From: Callipepla californica brunnescens
Lineage: Eukaryota; Chordata; Aves; Galliformes; Odontophoridae
Assembly (NCBI GenBank): GCA_023055505.1
Contig: JALIRH010000097.1
Location: 1,401,440 to 1,465,439, forward strand
Direction: 5' to 3'
DNA length: 64,000 nt
The position numbers and the translations under genes were made by a program. Below the pieces are notes generated by a model. That model had not been told where the DNA came from. It saw nothing but the letters and a program-made list of their open reading frames with translations, and did no database searches. Below, one piece after another: positions 10,973 to 20,162 of this stretch. Each line of letters starts with the position of its first letter. Positions within the stretch are counted from its first letter, which is position 1.

Positions 10973-11079
10973 CATCTGAGGATCGTTGGACCTGCTCACC
11001 CAGCCAGAAATCAGTTCTAAACTTTCCCTTTTTACAGTCCTCATCCTTCTAACCAAGGGATGCTTGGTTTCCACTTCGC
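10973..11079 (-). pseudogene. XPO1-like exon (RMRTVKRE...GWVSRSNDPQM segment)
   Basis: It is open throughout, between CTTTCAG and ATG|GTAAGT. It reads KHPLVRRMRTVKRESLELIS and GWVSRSNDPQM, nearly identical to XPO1. The entry phase (two bases completing a Gly codon) agrees with the exon at 12,474. The acceptor and donor are both close to consensus. Confidence 0.9.
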
Positions 11080-12473
11080 CTGAAAGGTAGCAAAGCTGCA
11101 CTGAATCTGGGTTAAGATGCGTCAACAGATTCCCTTCAACTCGTTCCCGAAGATTGAGAATGTTTCATTTTTATACCCAAATGACAAAGAAGGAAGATCT
11201 CTCATTCATATTATGCAGATTAAAACCATTTTCCCATTACTTCAGCTCCATGGATCCAAGTTGCAATTTAGTATTCCACTGCTACTGCTGACAGCACACT
11301 CTGCCAGCACAACTCAGAAACAATGCTGCAGCTTCTTTTTCAAGGAAGGGAATGTTCCTTCAGCTCTCAGGATCATGCTTACCTCTGGCTCTCACTGCGT
11401 GATGAGAAGAACCAACCTATACAGTGTTCTAAAGCACGCTCCTGATTTGGTCACAAACATAATTGTTCCAACTTGTCTTTACTACAAGGAGCCTAATTCT
11501 TACTTCATTTTCTCACGTCCAAGTCCATGTAAGTCTCGTCAGTAGAACTTGCCCTAACTGAGTGCACAGCCACACACTCATAACAGTACATCCAAGGAAA
11601 ACCTCACCAGACTGCAGCCAGGGAAACAAAGGCAGAACTGCTCCTGCTGCCATCAGAGATAACAACTGTGAGAACACACTCTGAGCCGAGTGCCATCTCA
11701 ATAGCTGTTGCTCGAGTAAAATGTCACCACTACAAGTCCTAGCAACTGCTTCCTATTTCTCTCGTTGTGTTTTCTTTTTGTTTTAAGCACCTTCTGGCCA
11801 TTAGAGCTGCAGAATCAAAAGAATGCATTAAGTTCTGAGAAGCTACGTCAAGGTGTATTCATTGCATGGGTAAGAAAGTCTGTCAGAACACAGCTCCAAT
11901 AACCGAGTCACTTCATTCCTCAAGGGATGCTCCAGCAGCACATTCTACTTGGATATCACAGACCCAATTTTTTCCAGGTAACAGTGGTTAGGTAACTCGA
12001 GTAGCTCCTGATTCCTCCTCAGTGATTACCAGTCTAGTTTGTGACAAATCTGAGGCGCCTTCACTGAAGTTACACTTCTGTAAGAAAGCTGTTTCAGTAG
12101 TAGAATATCACCAAACCAAAACTCTGCCAACGTCCTAGGGTCTTTTCTGATCTAAAACGATTAAGTCAGAACTTACAACTGTGTCTTCACAAGACTGCTA
12201 TTAGTCACCAGTCTCCGGTACCCTTCCTAAACTCACACTTGAAGAGCTTTCCTCTCTCCGGAATCAGAGTTTCTTTGAACAAAACATCTGGCTAACAAAA
12301 ACAAGAACCTAAGCAAGCACATTTTCAGGCATTCTCTTGCCCAAACACACACACAAAGAAACAACAAAAACCACCACCACCAACAGACACGCAATGAGAT
12401 AAGCCCAGCAAATTCACAACCTGATCACGTGCACTGCCCATCCCGCTGTTAGGAAGGACGTGGAATTTCTTAC

Positions 12474-12658
12474 CGTCAGCCTCAAGAGCTGCAGACATGT
12501 TTTCACTTGGGCACTTGGGACACATTCAGCATATCTAAATCAATTCTTCCCAGCTGAATCACAAAGGGGCGGCCAGCTGCTTTCCATGCCCTTACGCTGC
12601 TTTTCAGAATGCTACCAAGCTGCGTAACGGCTTCAGGATCCTTCAGAACATCAACATT
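12474..12658 (-). pseudogene. XPO1-like exon (NVDVLKDPE...FVIQLGRI segment)
   Basis: The acceptor is TTTTCCACAG and the donor is GACG|GTAAGA. It reads NVDVLKDPEAVTQLGSILK and then RPFVIQLGRIDLDMLNV, a good XPO1 match. A one-base insertion near 12,516-12,522 shifts the frame and produces a stop. The continuation CPSENMSAALEADG is in the next frame. Confidence 0.9.
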
Positions 12659-12969
12659 CTGTGGAAAAGATCTGAGCTAACTCCATTCAGTCAATGAAAA
12701 CGCCATTTATCTTCTAATACAAAAACGGTCACTTTCACGTGTTTATCTTACACGCTGTGTTAAAGCATGTTCTGTCAAGTTCTTCAACTGGATTTAAACC
12801 AGTCTCAATTGTTAGGTCTCCTTCAACACTTCTACTGCCAGATCAACCACTGCTTTATAAAAGTTCAGCACAGCCAAGTTCACTTCATTCCACAGGTAAA
12901 AAAAAATGGAATAACAACAAACATTCAGCACTTTTACTTTAGTTGAATACACAAAATGTACGGTCTGAC

Positions 12970-13104
12970 TTTTGTTGCCTGCCGAATTCTGCAGTCCCAT
13001 ACTGGATTAGGGAGCAGCATGTGTTTTTCTATCAGATGCTCCTGTACAGTCCGGTCTGTCTGCGCCCCAACCACGTATCCTACTGCTCCACAGAACGGAT
13101 GCAC
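12970..13104 (-). pseudogene. XPO1-like exon (GAQTD...VQEHLIEK segment)
   Basis: This open segment of exactly 45 codons (VHPFCGAVGYV... to QATK) has the same length as the corresponding XPO1 block I recall. About three quarters of residues are identical by eye. The donor is AAAA|GTCAGA. Two AGs four bases apart precede it (TTTTTCAG and then TCAG), giving alternative starts at 13,108 and 13,104. The CR1 LINE begins about 195 bp upstream on the gene's own sense. Confidence 0.9.
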
Positions 13105-13298
13105 CTGACTGAAAAACAAGAAGTCCAACAGAAAGTTAAGGAAGACTAACCAAAAATGTACAGCGTTCAGGTAGTAAAAGTTCAAAATGGGTTTCCAATG
13201 ACTAAATACCCACTTCCCACCTCAGTTCACAAGATCCTTCTCCATCCTTTCCGTCCTTACTCCACATTTAAAGCAAGCCTCTGCTCCCCTCCAATACA

Positions 13299-13798
13299 CG
13301 CAGGAAATTAGAAATGCAAAAGCCCAGCTCCAACTTAGACTGGCTACTGCAGTAAAGCAGAGCAAAAAATCCTTTTACAAATATATTAACAGTAAAAGAA
13401 CTAAGGAGAATTTCTCTCCTTTACTTGATGCGGCAGGGAATGGAACCACAGAGGATAAGGAAAAGGCTGAGGTTCTCAATGCCTTCTTCACGTCTGTCTT
13501 TAATAGACAGATCAGTTAACTCAGGATACTTTTCGCCCTGACCTGGAAGTCTGGGACGAAGCGCATCATACATCCCCTGTGATCCTAGCAGAGACAGTCA
13601 GAGACCTGCTCCTCCATCTGAACTGCCGCAAGTCCATGGGACCAGATGGGATCCACGCAAGGGTGCTGAGGGAGCTGGCAGAGGTGATTGCCAAGCCGCT
13701 TTCTGCCATCTATCAGCATTCCTGGTCATCTGGAGAGGTCCCACAAGATTGGAGGCTTGCTGATCTGACTCCCATCTACAAGAAAGACCGTAAGGAAG
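13299..13798 (+). mobile_element. CR1 LINE, 5'-truncated, first piece
   Basis: The + strand translates as QEIRNAKAQL...KSFYKYINSK, then AEVLNAFFTSVFN and CRKSMGPDGIHARVLRELAE, the region leading into the CR1 reverse transcriptase, and WRLADLTPIYKK. The frame is interrupted by stops near 13,517. The element starts inside ORF2 (5' truncation is the rule for CR1) and is cut at 13,798 by the provirus. Its reading frame resumes at 20,163 after the 5-bp target duplication. Confidence 0.9.
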
Positions 13799-14081
13799 TG
13801 TCATGGTTTTATGATTTTTTGGTACTGGTATTCCACATCATGGCATCATGTGGTGCATTGGGAGTCAGGGAGAAAACTACATTCCCCAGAGGACTTGGCA
13901 ATGCTTTGTATTTTTTCACGTGTTTTCCGCTCAGAGGGAACAGATAAAAACTCTCTGCGGTCACGGGACGTTCTCTCTTTCCTCTAGGATCACTTAGGAG
14001 TGGGTGCTCGCTGCCGTCCGCCTTCAGCGTTAGCGTAAGGCCTTCGGTTTATCGGGCACTCACTCTCTCTCCCCCCCCCCC

Positions 14082-14126
<45 letters not shown>

Positions 14127-14366
14127 TCGTTTTGTTTGATTCATTGGGCTTAATTCCAAATTGTATTGCATTATATTGTGTTATTTACTTCCTGATGTCT
14201 TACTTAGTAAACTAGCTTTTCCCCCTCAGATTGTTGCCGCTGTTTTGTTTTGGGGCTTATCTCCCTTTTTCCCTTTCCCCCTTCCCCTTGTCTGGGGTGT
14301 GGGCCTGTGGGTCTCCTTCCTCGGTTGTGGCGGGGCCGGGCCGAACCAGCTCACAAACCCCTGACA
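13799..14366 (+). mobile_element. 5' LTR of the ERV-L-like provirus
   Basis: This 568-bp LTR starts TGTCATGG and ends CCCTGACA. A TATA-like AGATAAAAAC lies at about 13,943-13,952. A 22-base C run (14,071-14,092) followed by a CT repeat to 14,122 accounts for most of the length difference from the 3' LTR. Outside this microsatellite I count about four substitutions between the two LTRs. Confidence 0.95.
14071..14122 (+). repeat. Poly(C) and (CT)n microsatellite in the 5' LTR
   Basis: Twenty-two C residues are followed by about 15 CT units. In the 3' LTR the same place has only a CT run, so the C run arose after insertion or is an assembly or sequencing artefact at a homopolymer. Confidence 0.95.
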
Positions 14367-14370
14367 TTTT

Positions 14371-14388
14371 TGGCGCCCAACGTGGGGC
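14371..14388 (+). promoter_or_regulatory. Primer-binding site for tRNA-Lys(1,2)
   Basis: TGGCGCCCAACGTGGGGC lies four bases after the 5' LTR. It is complementary to the 3' end of tRNA-Lys1,2, the primer known from Mason-Pfizer-type betaretroviruses. ERV-L elements were named for a tRNA-Leu primer, so this pairing with an ERV-L-like Pol is notable. Confidence 0.85.
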
Positions 14389-14595
14389 ACGACCAGCTGC
14401 CTTAGCCAGGCAGAGACAAACTTTTAGAGTACATCTCTGTCTGTTGTTAACAAGCTTATCTGTACTGCAAGTGCTGTACAGCAAAACACGACCTTGAAGT
14501 CTGGGCGTACTGCCAGTTGTTTTGGGATATCTGTAAACTTCTTTTGGGTACTGCCAGATTGTTTTAGTACAAGAAAAAAAAATAATAATAAAAAG

Positions 14596-14934
14596 ATGTC
14601 TTTTCTGTTTCTGTTAAAACTGCCCTTACAGGGATTGTACTTCACCGCTTTTTCCTTCTTAATGCTCAAAACGTACTGGAACTTGGTTAAGTTTGCCATT
14701 CTGTTCCATTGGGTCTGGTCCCTATATGATAAATTAAAAGCAATGATAGAGGCACCTGCCAGATCCCAGGGCACCCCAGCTAATGGAACAAAGGATAACA
14801 TGTTAACGAACCATGTGATGTTTGAATGGGTATCCAGGTTCCCCTCTCAGTTTTTTATGAATTTTCAAGATCACAGCTTAGGGATGGTGTTAATAATTGG
14901 GATATTAGTCCTCCTGCATGTTTACATCATGTAA
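14596..14934 (+). CDS. Small putative membrane protein in the proviral leader
   Basis: ATG at 14,596 opens a 112-codon frame ending TAA at 14,932-14,934, upstream of the Gag-like frame. Two hydrophobic stretches are visible: the N-terminus (MSFLFLLKLPLQGLYF and on) and the C-terminus (SLGMVLIIGILVLLHVYI). A polar middle contains NGT, a possible N-glycosylation sequon. I recognise no homologue. Candidates are a relic of a matrix or leader protein, a captured gene, or chance. The frame stays open upstream of this ATG to a TTG at 14,494, but ATG is the natural start. Function unknown. Confidence 0.4.
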   Translation: MSFLFLLKLPLQGLYFTAFSFLMLKTYWNLVKFAILFHWVWSLYDKLKAMIEAPARSQGTPANGTKDNMLTNHVMFEWVSRFPSQFFMNFQDHSLGMVLIIGILVLLHVYIM

Positions 14935-15022
14935 AAGGAAGCTTCTCCCAGAAACAGAGAATGTTGAATGGCAGGGAGAGTGGAGAGTTTTAGGAAAGAA
15001 ATGAGAAGGATGGGGACACCCG

Positions 15023-16336
15023 GTGTCATGGGATTTTTCTCCTGAACAATTGCAGGATCCTGAGGAGCTAGGCCTGTATCTGAGTAAAGGGTGCTGCGGC
15101 TCAGAAAGATCTGAGGTGGAACAGCTTATTTGGGGCTTGGCTTATGCTTACCGAGGTTTATATACTATGATGAAGAGAGAGAGTGTCCAAACTGAGGCCC
15201 AAACCAAAGAGGAAAACCTCCCGCTCACACCTGACCAGCCAAAGGAAGCACCAGTATCAAAGTCCGTTGCCCCTGTGGAAGGCAAGAAATGGAAACGTGT
15301 GTCCTCGCGCCTAGAACGCAAAGAAGAGGTGCCGAAAGAAGAGGAAGATATAGGTGAGGGGGTGGCCACAACCCCACCACCATCGAGAAAGGCAACAAAG
15401 AAAAGTGAGAAACATGGAGAAGAAAGTGATGATGAAGGTGAAGAGAAAGTTAAAGTTAGGACATTTCGTTGGCCCATGAAAATGTCTGAGATCCAAGGCT
15501 CAAGAAAGGAGTTTGTTCGACGTCCAGATGAGAGTATTGTCACTTGGTTGCTTCGGTGTTGGGACAACGGGGCCAACAGTGTGTCCCTTGATAGTAACGA
15601 AGCTTGCCAACTAGGAAACATTGCCCTAGATCCGGCTGTCGACAGAGGAATCAGCAGGTATATGGATGGAATCGCCAGCCTCTGGCAACGAATGCTAGTA
15701 GCTGTGAGGGAAAGATATCCCTACAAGAGTGACCTGGCACCTAAAGTGAAAAGGTGGAAAACTATTGAGGAAGGCATCCAGTATTTGAGAGAAACAACTG
15801 TGGCGGAAATGCTGTATGATCCCACGTTTGATCCTGACGATCGGGACCATGATCCGGAGAAAGTAAGCAGTACACCCGAAATATGTCAGAAGCTTTCAAA
15901 GTCAGCACCAGAAAGGTACGCCGGTACACTAGTGACAACGTTCAACAGATATGAGGACCAAGACAGAAAACCCCCAGTTTTTGAACTAATTCTTACACTT
16001 CAAAACTTCGAACAAAAATTTCCGCCGCCATACACGTCCATTTCAGCCATATCAAAGTTAGAAGGACAAATGGAAGATATACTGGGAAAATTATCCCAAC
16101 TGATTGGTAGGGTTGAATCGGTTGCAGCTATCAGAAGCAAACGCCGTCCTGCTCGAGCAAATGACAGCACTAACTTCATGTCACGCGCGGCTTTGTGGAG
16201 TTACTTACGTGCAAATGGAGAAGATATGAAGGAATGGCATCAAAAACCCACCCCTGCACTGCGAGTACGGGTGAGAGAATTACACCACAGACCAACTACC
16301 AGCGAAGTTGTTCCCGTCACTACAGGTAATGAATAG
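15023..16336 (+). CDS. Gag-like polyprotein of the ERV-L-like provirus
   Basis: A 437-codon frame occupies the gag position. The N-terminal 130 residues are acidic and lysine/glutamate-rich (EEVPKEEEDIGEG). A capsid-like middle follows (PDESIVTWLLRCWDNGA, about residues 165-185; MLVAVRERYPYKSDLAPKV). There is no CCHC zinc knuckle, which is unusual for Gag but shared by some ERV-L relatives. The start is uncertain: an in-frame TGA at 15,002 is followed only by GTG at 15,023, and the first in-frame ATG is at about 15,167. Upstream ATGs (for example 15,001) are in another frame, so a small indel may have displaced the start. It ends at TAG 16,334-16,336, with the protease in the same frame beyond it. 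Confidence 0.75.
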   Translation: MSWDFSPEQLQDPEELGLYLSKGCCGSERSEVEQLIWGLAYAYRGLYTMMKRESVQTEAQTKEENLPLTPDQPKEAPVSKSVAPVEGKKWKRVSSRLERKEEVPKEEEDIGEGVATTPPPSRKATKKSEKHGEESDDEGEEKVKVRTFRWPMKMSEIQGSRKEFVRRPDESIVTWLLRCWDNGANSVSLDSNEACQLGNIALDPAVDRGISRYMDGIASLWQRMLVAVRERYPYKSDLAPKVKRWKTIEEGIQYLRETTVAEMLYDPTFDPDDRDHDPEKVSSTPEICQKLSKSAPERYAGTLVTTFNRYEDQDRKPPVFELILTLQNFEQKFPPPYTSISAISKLEGQMEDILGKLSQLIGRVESVAAIRSKRRPARANDSTNFMSRAALWSYLRANGEDMKEWHQKPTPALRVRVRELHHRPTTSEVVPVTTGNE

Positions 16337-16921
16337 AGGGGCCCTGCCCTCAGCCAGAGGAGGGAGAGGGATAATAGAGTGTATTGGACTGTGTGGATTC
16401 GGTGGCCTGGCACATCAAACCCACAGAAATAGGAGGCACTGGTGGATACTGGTGCACAATGTACTCTAATGCCTTCAACTTATAAAGGGGCAGAATTGAT
16501 TCATCTCTCTGGAGTGACTGGGGGCTTTCAGGAATTGTCTGTGCTGGAGGCAGAAATAAGCCTCACGGGTAAAGACTGGCAGAAGCATCCTATAGTGACT
16601 GGACGGGGGGCCCCATGCATACTTGGTATAGACTATCTCAGAAGGGGGCACTTTAAGGATCCCAAGAGGTATCGATGGGCTTTTGGAATAGCTACTGTGG
16701 ACACAGATAGCATTAAGCAACTATCTGTTTTACCTGGCCTGTCAGAAGATCCATCTGTTGTGGGGTTGCTACAAGTGGAGGAGCAACAGGTACCAACTGC
16801 TACAAAAACGGTGCACAGACGGCAGTACCGCACCAACAGGGATTCCTTGCTCCCCATTCATAATCTTGATTCGTCAGCTAGAGAGCCAGGGAGTGATCAG
16901 CAAAACTCACTCCCCGTTTAA
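16337..16921 (+). pseudogene. Aspartic protease region of the ERV-L-like provirus
   Basis: This is the same frame as the Gag-like protein. After the gag stop, the frame continues to a second TAG at 16,430-16,432 and then reads ALVDTGAQCTLMPS, a canonical retroviral protease active site (DTGA). ILGIDYLRRG, near residue 60, corresponds to the C-terminal hydrophobic G-x-D block. The natural Gag-to-protease step could be stop suppression at the first TAG, but the second TAG looks like a lesion. The frame then drifts out of register with reverse transcriptase near 16,860-16,870 and ends at 16,921. Confidence 0.8.
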
Positions 16922-18842
16922 CAGCCCCATATGGCCAGTGCGTAAAGCCAACGGAGAATGGAGGTTGACGGTAGATTACCGTGGCCTGAATGAAGTCACA
17001 CCTCCACTGAGTGCTGCTGTGCCGGACATGCTTCAACTCCAGTATGAACTGGAGTCAAAAGCAGCCAAGTGGTATGCCACCACTGACATTGCTAACGCCT
17101 TCTTTTCAATTCCCTTGGCCACAGAATGCAGGCCACAGTTTGTCTTCACCTGGAGAGGCGTTCAGTACACCTGGAACCGTTTGCCCCAGGGGTGGAAGCA
17201 CAGCCCAACCATTTGCCATGGGTTGATCCAAACTGCATTGGAACAGGGTGGTGCTCCTGAGCATCTGCAGTACATCGATGATATTGTTGTATGGGGCAAT
17301 ACAGCAGAGGAAGTTTTTAAGAAAGGAGAGACAATAATCCAGATCCTCCTGCGAGCTGGCTTCGCTATTAAGCGAAGCAAAGTGAAAGGACCCGCACAAG
17401 AAATTCAGTTCCTAGGCATAAAGTGGCAAGATGGACATCGTCACATCCCAACAGATGTGATTGACAAAATTACTGCCATGTCTCCACCCACCAGTAAGAC
17501 AGAGAGCCAAGCTTTTCTGGGTGTAGTGGGATTTTGGAGACTGCATGTTCCAAACTACAGCCTCATTGTGAGCCCCCTTTATCAGGTGACCCGGAAGAAG
17601 AATGATTTTGTGTGGGGCCCTGAGCAGCAGCAGGCTTTTGAGCAAATTAAGCAGGAGATAGCCCGTGCCGTGGCCCTGGGGCCAGTGCGGATGGGACAGG
17701 ATGTAAAGAACATCCTCTACACTGCTGCTGGAAAGGAAGGTCCCACTTGGAGTTTGTGGCAAAGAGCTTCTGGAGAGACCCGAGGCCGACCCCTTGGTTT
17801 CTGGAGTCGAGCATACAGGGGGTCTGAGGAGCGCTACACTCCAACTGAGAAGGAGATCTTAGCCGCATATGAGGGTGTTCGAGCTACTTCCGAAGTAATC
17901 GGTACTGAAACGCAGCTCCTTCTGGCACCTCGACTGCCAGTGCTGAACTGGATGTTTAAAGGAACAGTTCCCTCTACCCATCATGCTACTGATGCCACTT
18001 GGAGTAAGTGGATTGCGCTGATTACACAGCGAGCTCGGATGGGGAACCCCAACCGTCCAGGAATCCTGGAGGTGATCACGGACTGGCCTGAAGGTAAAAA
18101 GTTTGGAACAACACCAGCAGAGGAGGTGTCACGTGCTAAAGAAGCCCCACCATATAATGAACTAACAGAAGATGAAAAGAGATACGCCCTGTTCACAGAT
18201 GGATCGTGTCGCTTTGTGGGAAAGCACCGCAAATGGAAATCTGCTGTGTGGAGTCCCATGCAACAAGTTGCAGAGGCCACTGAAGGAGAAGGAGAATCAA
18301 GTCAATTTGCAGAGGTAAAGGCTGTCCAATTAGCCTTAAATATTGCTGAACGTGAGAGGTGGCAAGTGCTTTATCTTTACACTGACTCATGGATGGTGGC
18401 AAATGCTTTATGGGGGTGGTTACAGCAATGGGAACAAAATGGTTGGCAACGGAAGGGTAAACCTATTTGGGCCGCTGAACTGTGGAAAGATATTGCTGCC
18501 CGAATAAAGAACATGGTTGTAAAGGTGCGCCATGTAGATGCTCATGTTCCTAAGAGCCGGGCAACTGAAGAACAACAAAACAACCACCAGGTAGATGGAG
18601 CTGCCAAAGTTAAGGTGACTCAAGTAGACTTGGACTGGCAACATAAGAGTGAATTATTTCTAGATCGGTGGGCCCATGAGACCTCGGGCCATCAAGGAAG
18701 AGATGCAATATATAAGTGGGCTAGAGACCGAGGGGTGGACTTAACTATGGATGCCATCGCACAGGTGATCCATGACTGTGATACATGCGCCGCAATTAAA
18801 CAAGCCAAGAGGATGAAACCTCTTTGGGAGGAAGGGCGATGA
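16860..18842 (+). CDS. Reverse transcriptase and RNase H of the ERV-L-like provirus, with start of integrase
   Basis: One long open frame copies RNA to DNA and removes the RNA strand. Visible: the entry block SPIWPVRKANGEWRLTVDYR, the fingers-palm motifs ATTDIANAFFSIPL and LPQGWKHSPTICHGL, and the catalytic YIDDIVVWG with both aspartates (about 17,270-17,300). RNase H has all four acidic positions: FTDGSC, FAEVKAVQL, YTDSWMVANALWGW and RHVDAHVPK. The integrase zinc domain (H-x3-H...CDTC) follows at about 18,675-18,790. The frame ends at an in-frame TGA (18,840-18,842) just before the integrase core. The coding start is not an ATG; the piece is entered from the protease frame near 16,865. Confidence 0.9.
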   Translation: MILIRQLESQGVISKTHSPFNSPIWPVRKANGEWRLTVDYRGLNEVTPPLSAAVPDMLQLQYELESKAAKWYATTDIANAFFSIPLATECRPQFVFTWRGVQYTWNRLPQGWKHSPTICHGLIQTALEQGGAPEHLQYIDDIVVWGNTAEEVFKKGETIIQILLRAGFAIKRSKVKGPAQEIQFLGIKWQDGHRHIPTDVIDKITAMSPPTSKTESQAFLGVVGFWRLHVPNYSLIVSPLYQVTRKKNDFVWGPEQQQAFEQIKQEIARAVALGPVRMGQDVKNILYTAAGKEGPTWSLWQRASGETRGRPLGFWSRAYRGSEERYTPTEKEILAAYEGVRATSEVIGTETQLLLAPRLPVLNWMFKGTVPSTHHATDATWSKWIALITQRARMGNPNRPGILEVITDWPEGKKFGTTPAEEVSRAKEAPPYNELTEDEKRYALFTDGSCRFVGKHRKWKSAVWSPMQQVAEATEGEGESSQFAEVKAVQLALNIAERERWQVLYLYTDSWMVANALWGWLQQWEQNGWQRKGKPIWAAELWKDIAARIKNMVVKVRHVDAHVPKSRATEEQQNNHQVDGAAKVKVTQVDLDWQHKSELFLDRWAHETSGHQGRDAIYKWARDRGVDLTMDAIAQVIHDCDTCAAIKQAKRMKPLWEEGR

Positions 18843-19523
18843 CAAAAATATAAATATGGGGAGGCGTGGCAGGTTGATTATATCACCTTGCCACGATCTC
18901 GCAGTGGTAAGCGTTATGTGCTCACCATGGTGGAAGCGACCACTGGGTGGCTTGAAACATATGCAGTACCCCATGCTACCGCCCGAAACACCATTCTAGG
19001 TCTGGAGAAACAAGTCCTGTGGCGACATGGTACTCCAGAAAGAATTGAGTCTGATAATGGAAGTCATTTTAAAAATTCTCTTGTAAATACTTGGGCCAAA
19101 GATCATGGCATTGAGTGGATTTATCATATCCCTTATCATGCACCAGCTTCTGGTAAAACTGAAAGGTACAATGGATTGTTAAAAACAATGTTGAAAGCAA
19201 TGGGTGGTGGAACATTTAAGCACTGGGAGAAAAATTTGTCAGAAGCCACCTGGTTGGTCAACACCCGAGGATCCATCAATCGCAATGGTCCTGCCCAGTC
19301 CAGCTCTCTGCCTACTGTAGAGGGAGATAAGGTCCCTGTAGTACATGTAAAGAACATGTTGGGAAAAGCGGTTTGGGTCCTTCCAGCTTCTGGAGAGGGT
19401 AAACCTCTCCGTGGAACTGTCCTTGCTCAGGGACCTGGGTCTAACTGGTGGGTGATGCAGAAGAATGGGGATGTTCAGTGTGTACCACAAGGGAATTTGA
19501 TGTCTGGAGACCGCCCTCAGTAA
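18843..19523 (+). pseudogene. Integrase catalytic core of the ERV-L-like provirus, separated by a stop
   Basis: This is the same frame as the reverse transcriptase, directly after the TGA. The catalytic triad is visible in WQVDYITLP, RIESDNGSHF and ASGKTERYNG (D, D and E). A C-terminal domain with VWVLPASGEGKPL and WWVMQKNGDVQCVPQGNL ends at TAA 19,521-19,523. All catalytic residues are present; the lesion is the upstream stop. No env frame follows. Confidence 0.9.
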
Positions 19524-19633
19524 TTCTATGTATATACTTGTATATATGTTGTGTGTGTGTATCTAATGCATGTTAATCATTGTTCTTCTGTATGTATCAA
19601 GCATGATATAGTGATGTGGAATAAGGGGTGGAA

Positions 19634-20162
19634 TGTCATGGTTTTATGATCTTTTGGTACTGGTATTCCACATCATGGCATCATGTGGTGCATTGGGAGT
19701 CAGGGAGAAAACTACATTCCCCAGAGGACTTGGCAATGCTTTGTATTTTTTCACGTGTTTTCCGCTCAGAGGGAACAGATAAAAACTCTCTGCGGTCACG
19801 GGACGTTCTCTCTTTCCTCTAGGATCACTTAGGAGTGGGTGCTCGCTGCCGTCCGCCTTCAGTGTTAGCGTAAGGCCTTCGGTTTATCGGGCACTCACTC
19901 TCTCTCTCTCTCTCTCTCTTACTCGTTTTGTTTGATTCATTGGGCTTAATTCCAAATTGTATTGCATTATATTGTGTTATTTACTTCCTGATGTCTTATT
20001 TAGTAAACTAGCTTTTCCCCCTCAGATTGTTGCCGCTGTTTTGTTTTGGGGCTTATCTCCCTTTTTCCCTTTCCCCCTTCCCCTTGTCCGGGGTGTGGGC
20101 CTGTGGGTCTCCTTCCTCGGTTGTGGCGGGGCCGGGCCGAACCAGCTCACAAACCCCTGACA
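19634..20162 (+). mobile_element. 3' LTR of the ERV-L-like provirus
   Basis: This 529-bp LTR is nearly identical to the 5' LTR, with a shorter CT repeat at 19,897-19,919 and no C run. It is preceded by a purine-rich tract, GAATAAGGGGTGGAA (19,619-19,633), which should be the plus-strand primer site although it has T interruptions. Confidence 0.95.

Larger units (their letters stand above)
13799..20162 (+). mobile_element. ERV-L-like provirus, complete LTR to LTR, env-less, young
   Basis: This is a 6,364-bp element bounded by TG...CA LTRs and by a GGAAG target duplication (13,794-13,798 and 20,163-20,167). Internal order: tRNA-Lys primer site, leader with a small membrane-protein frame, Gag-like frame, protease, reverse transcriptase, RNase H and integrase. 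Only 110 bp separate the integrase stop from the 3' LTR, so there is no env. The overall Pol resembles the ERV-L-like (class III) elements common in birds, from family knowledge. Breaks seen: an in-frame TAG at 16,430-16,432, a frame change near 16,860-16,870, and a TGA at 18,840-18,842. It split the CR1 and lies in an intron of the XPO1-like copy, in the opposite orientation. Confidence 0.93.
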
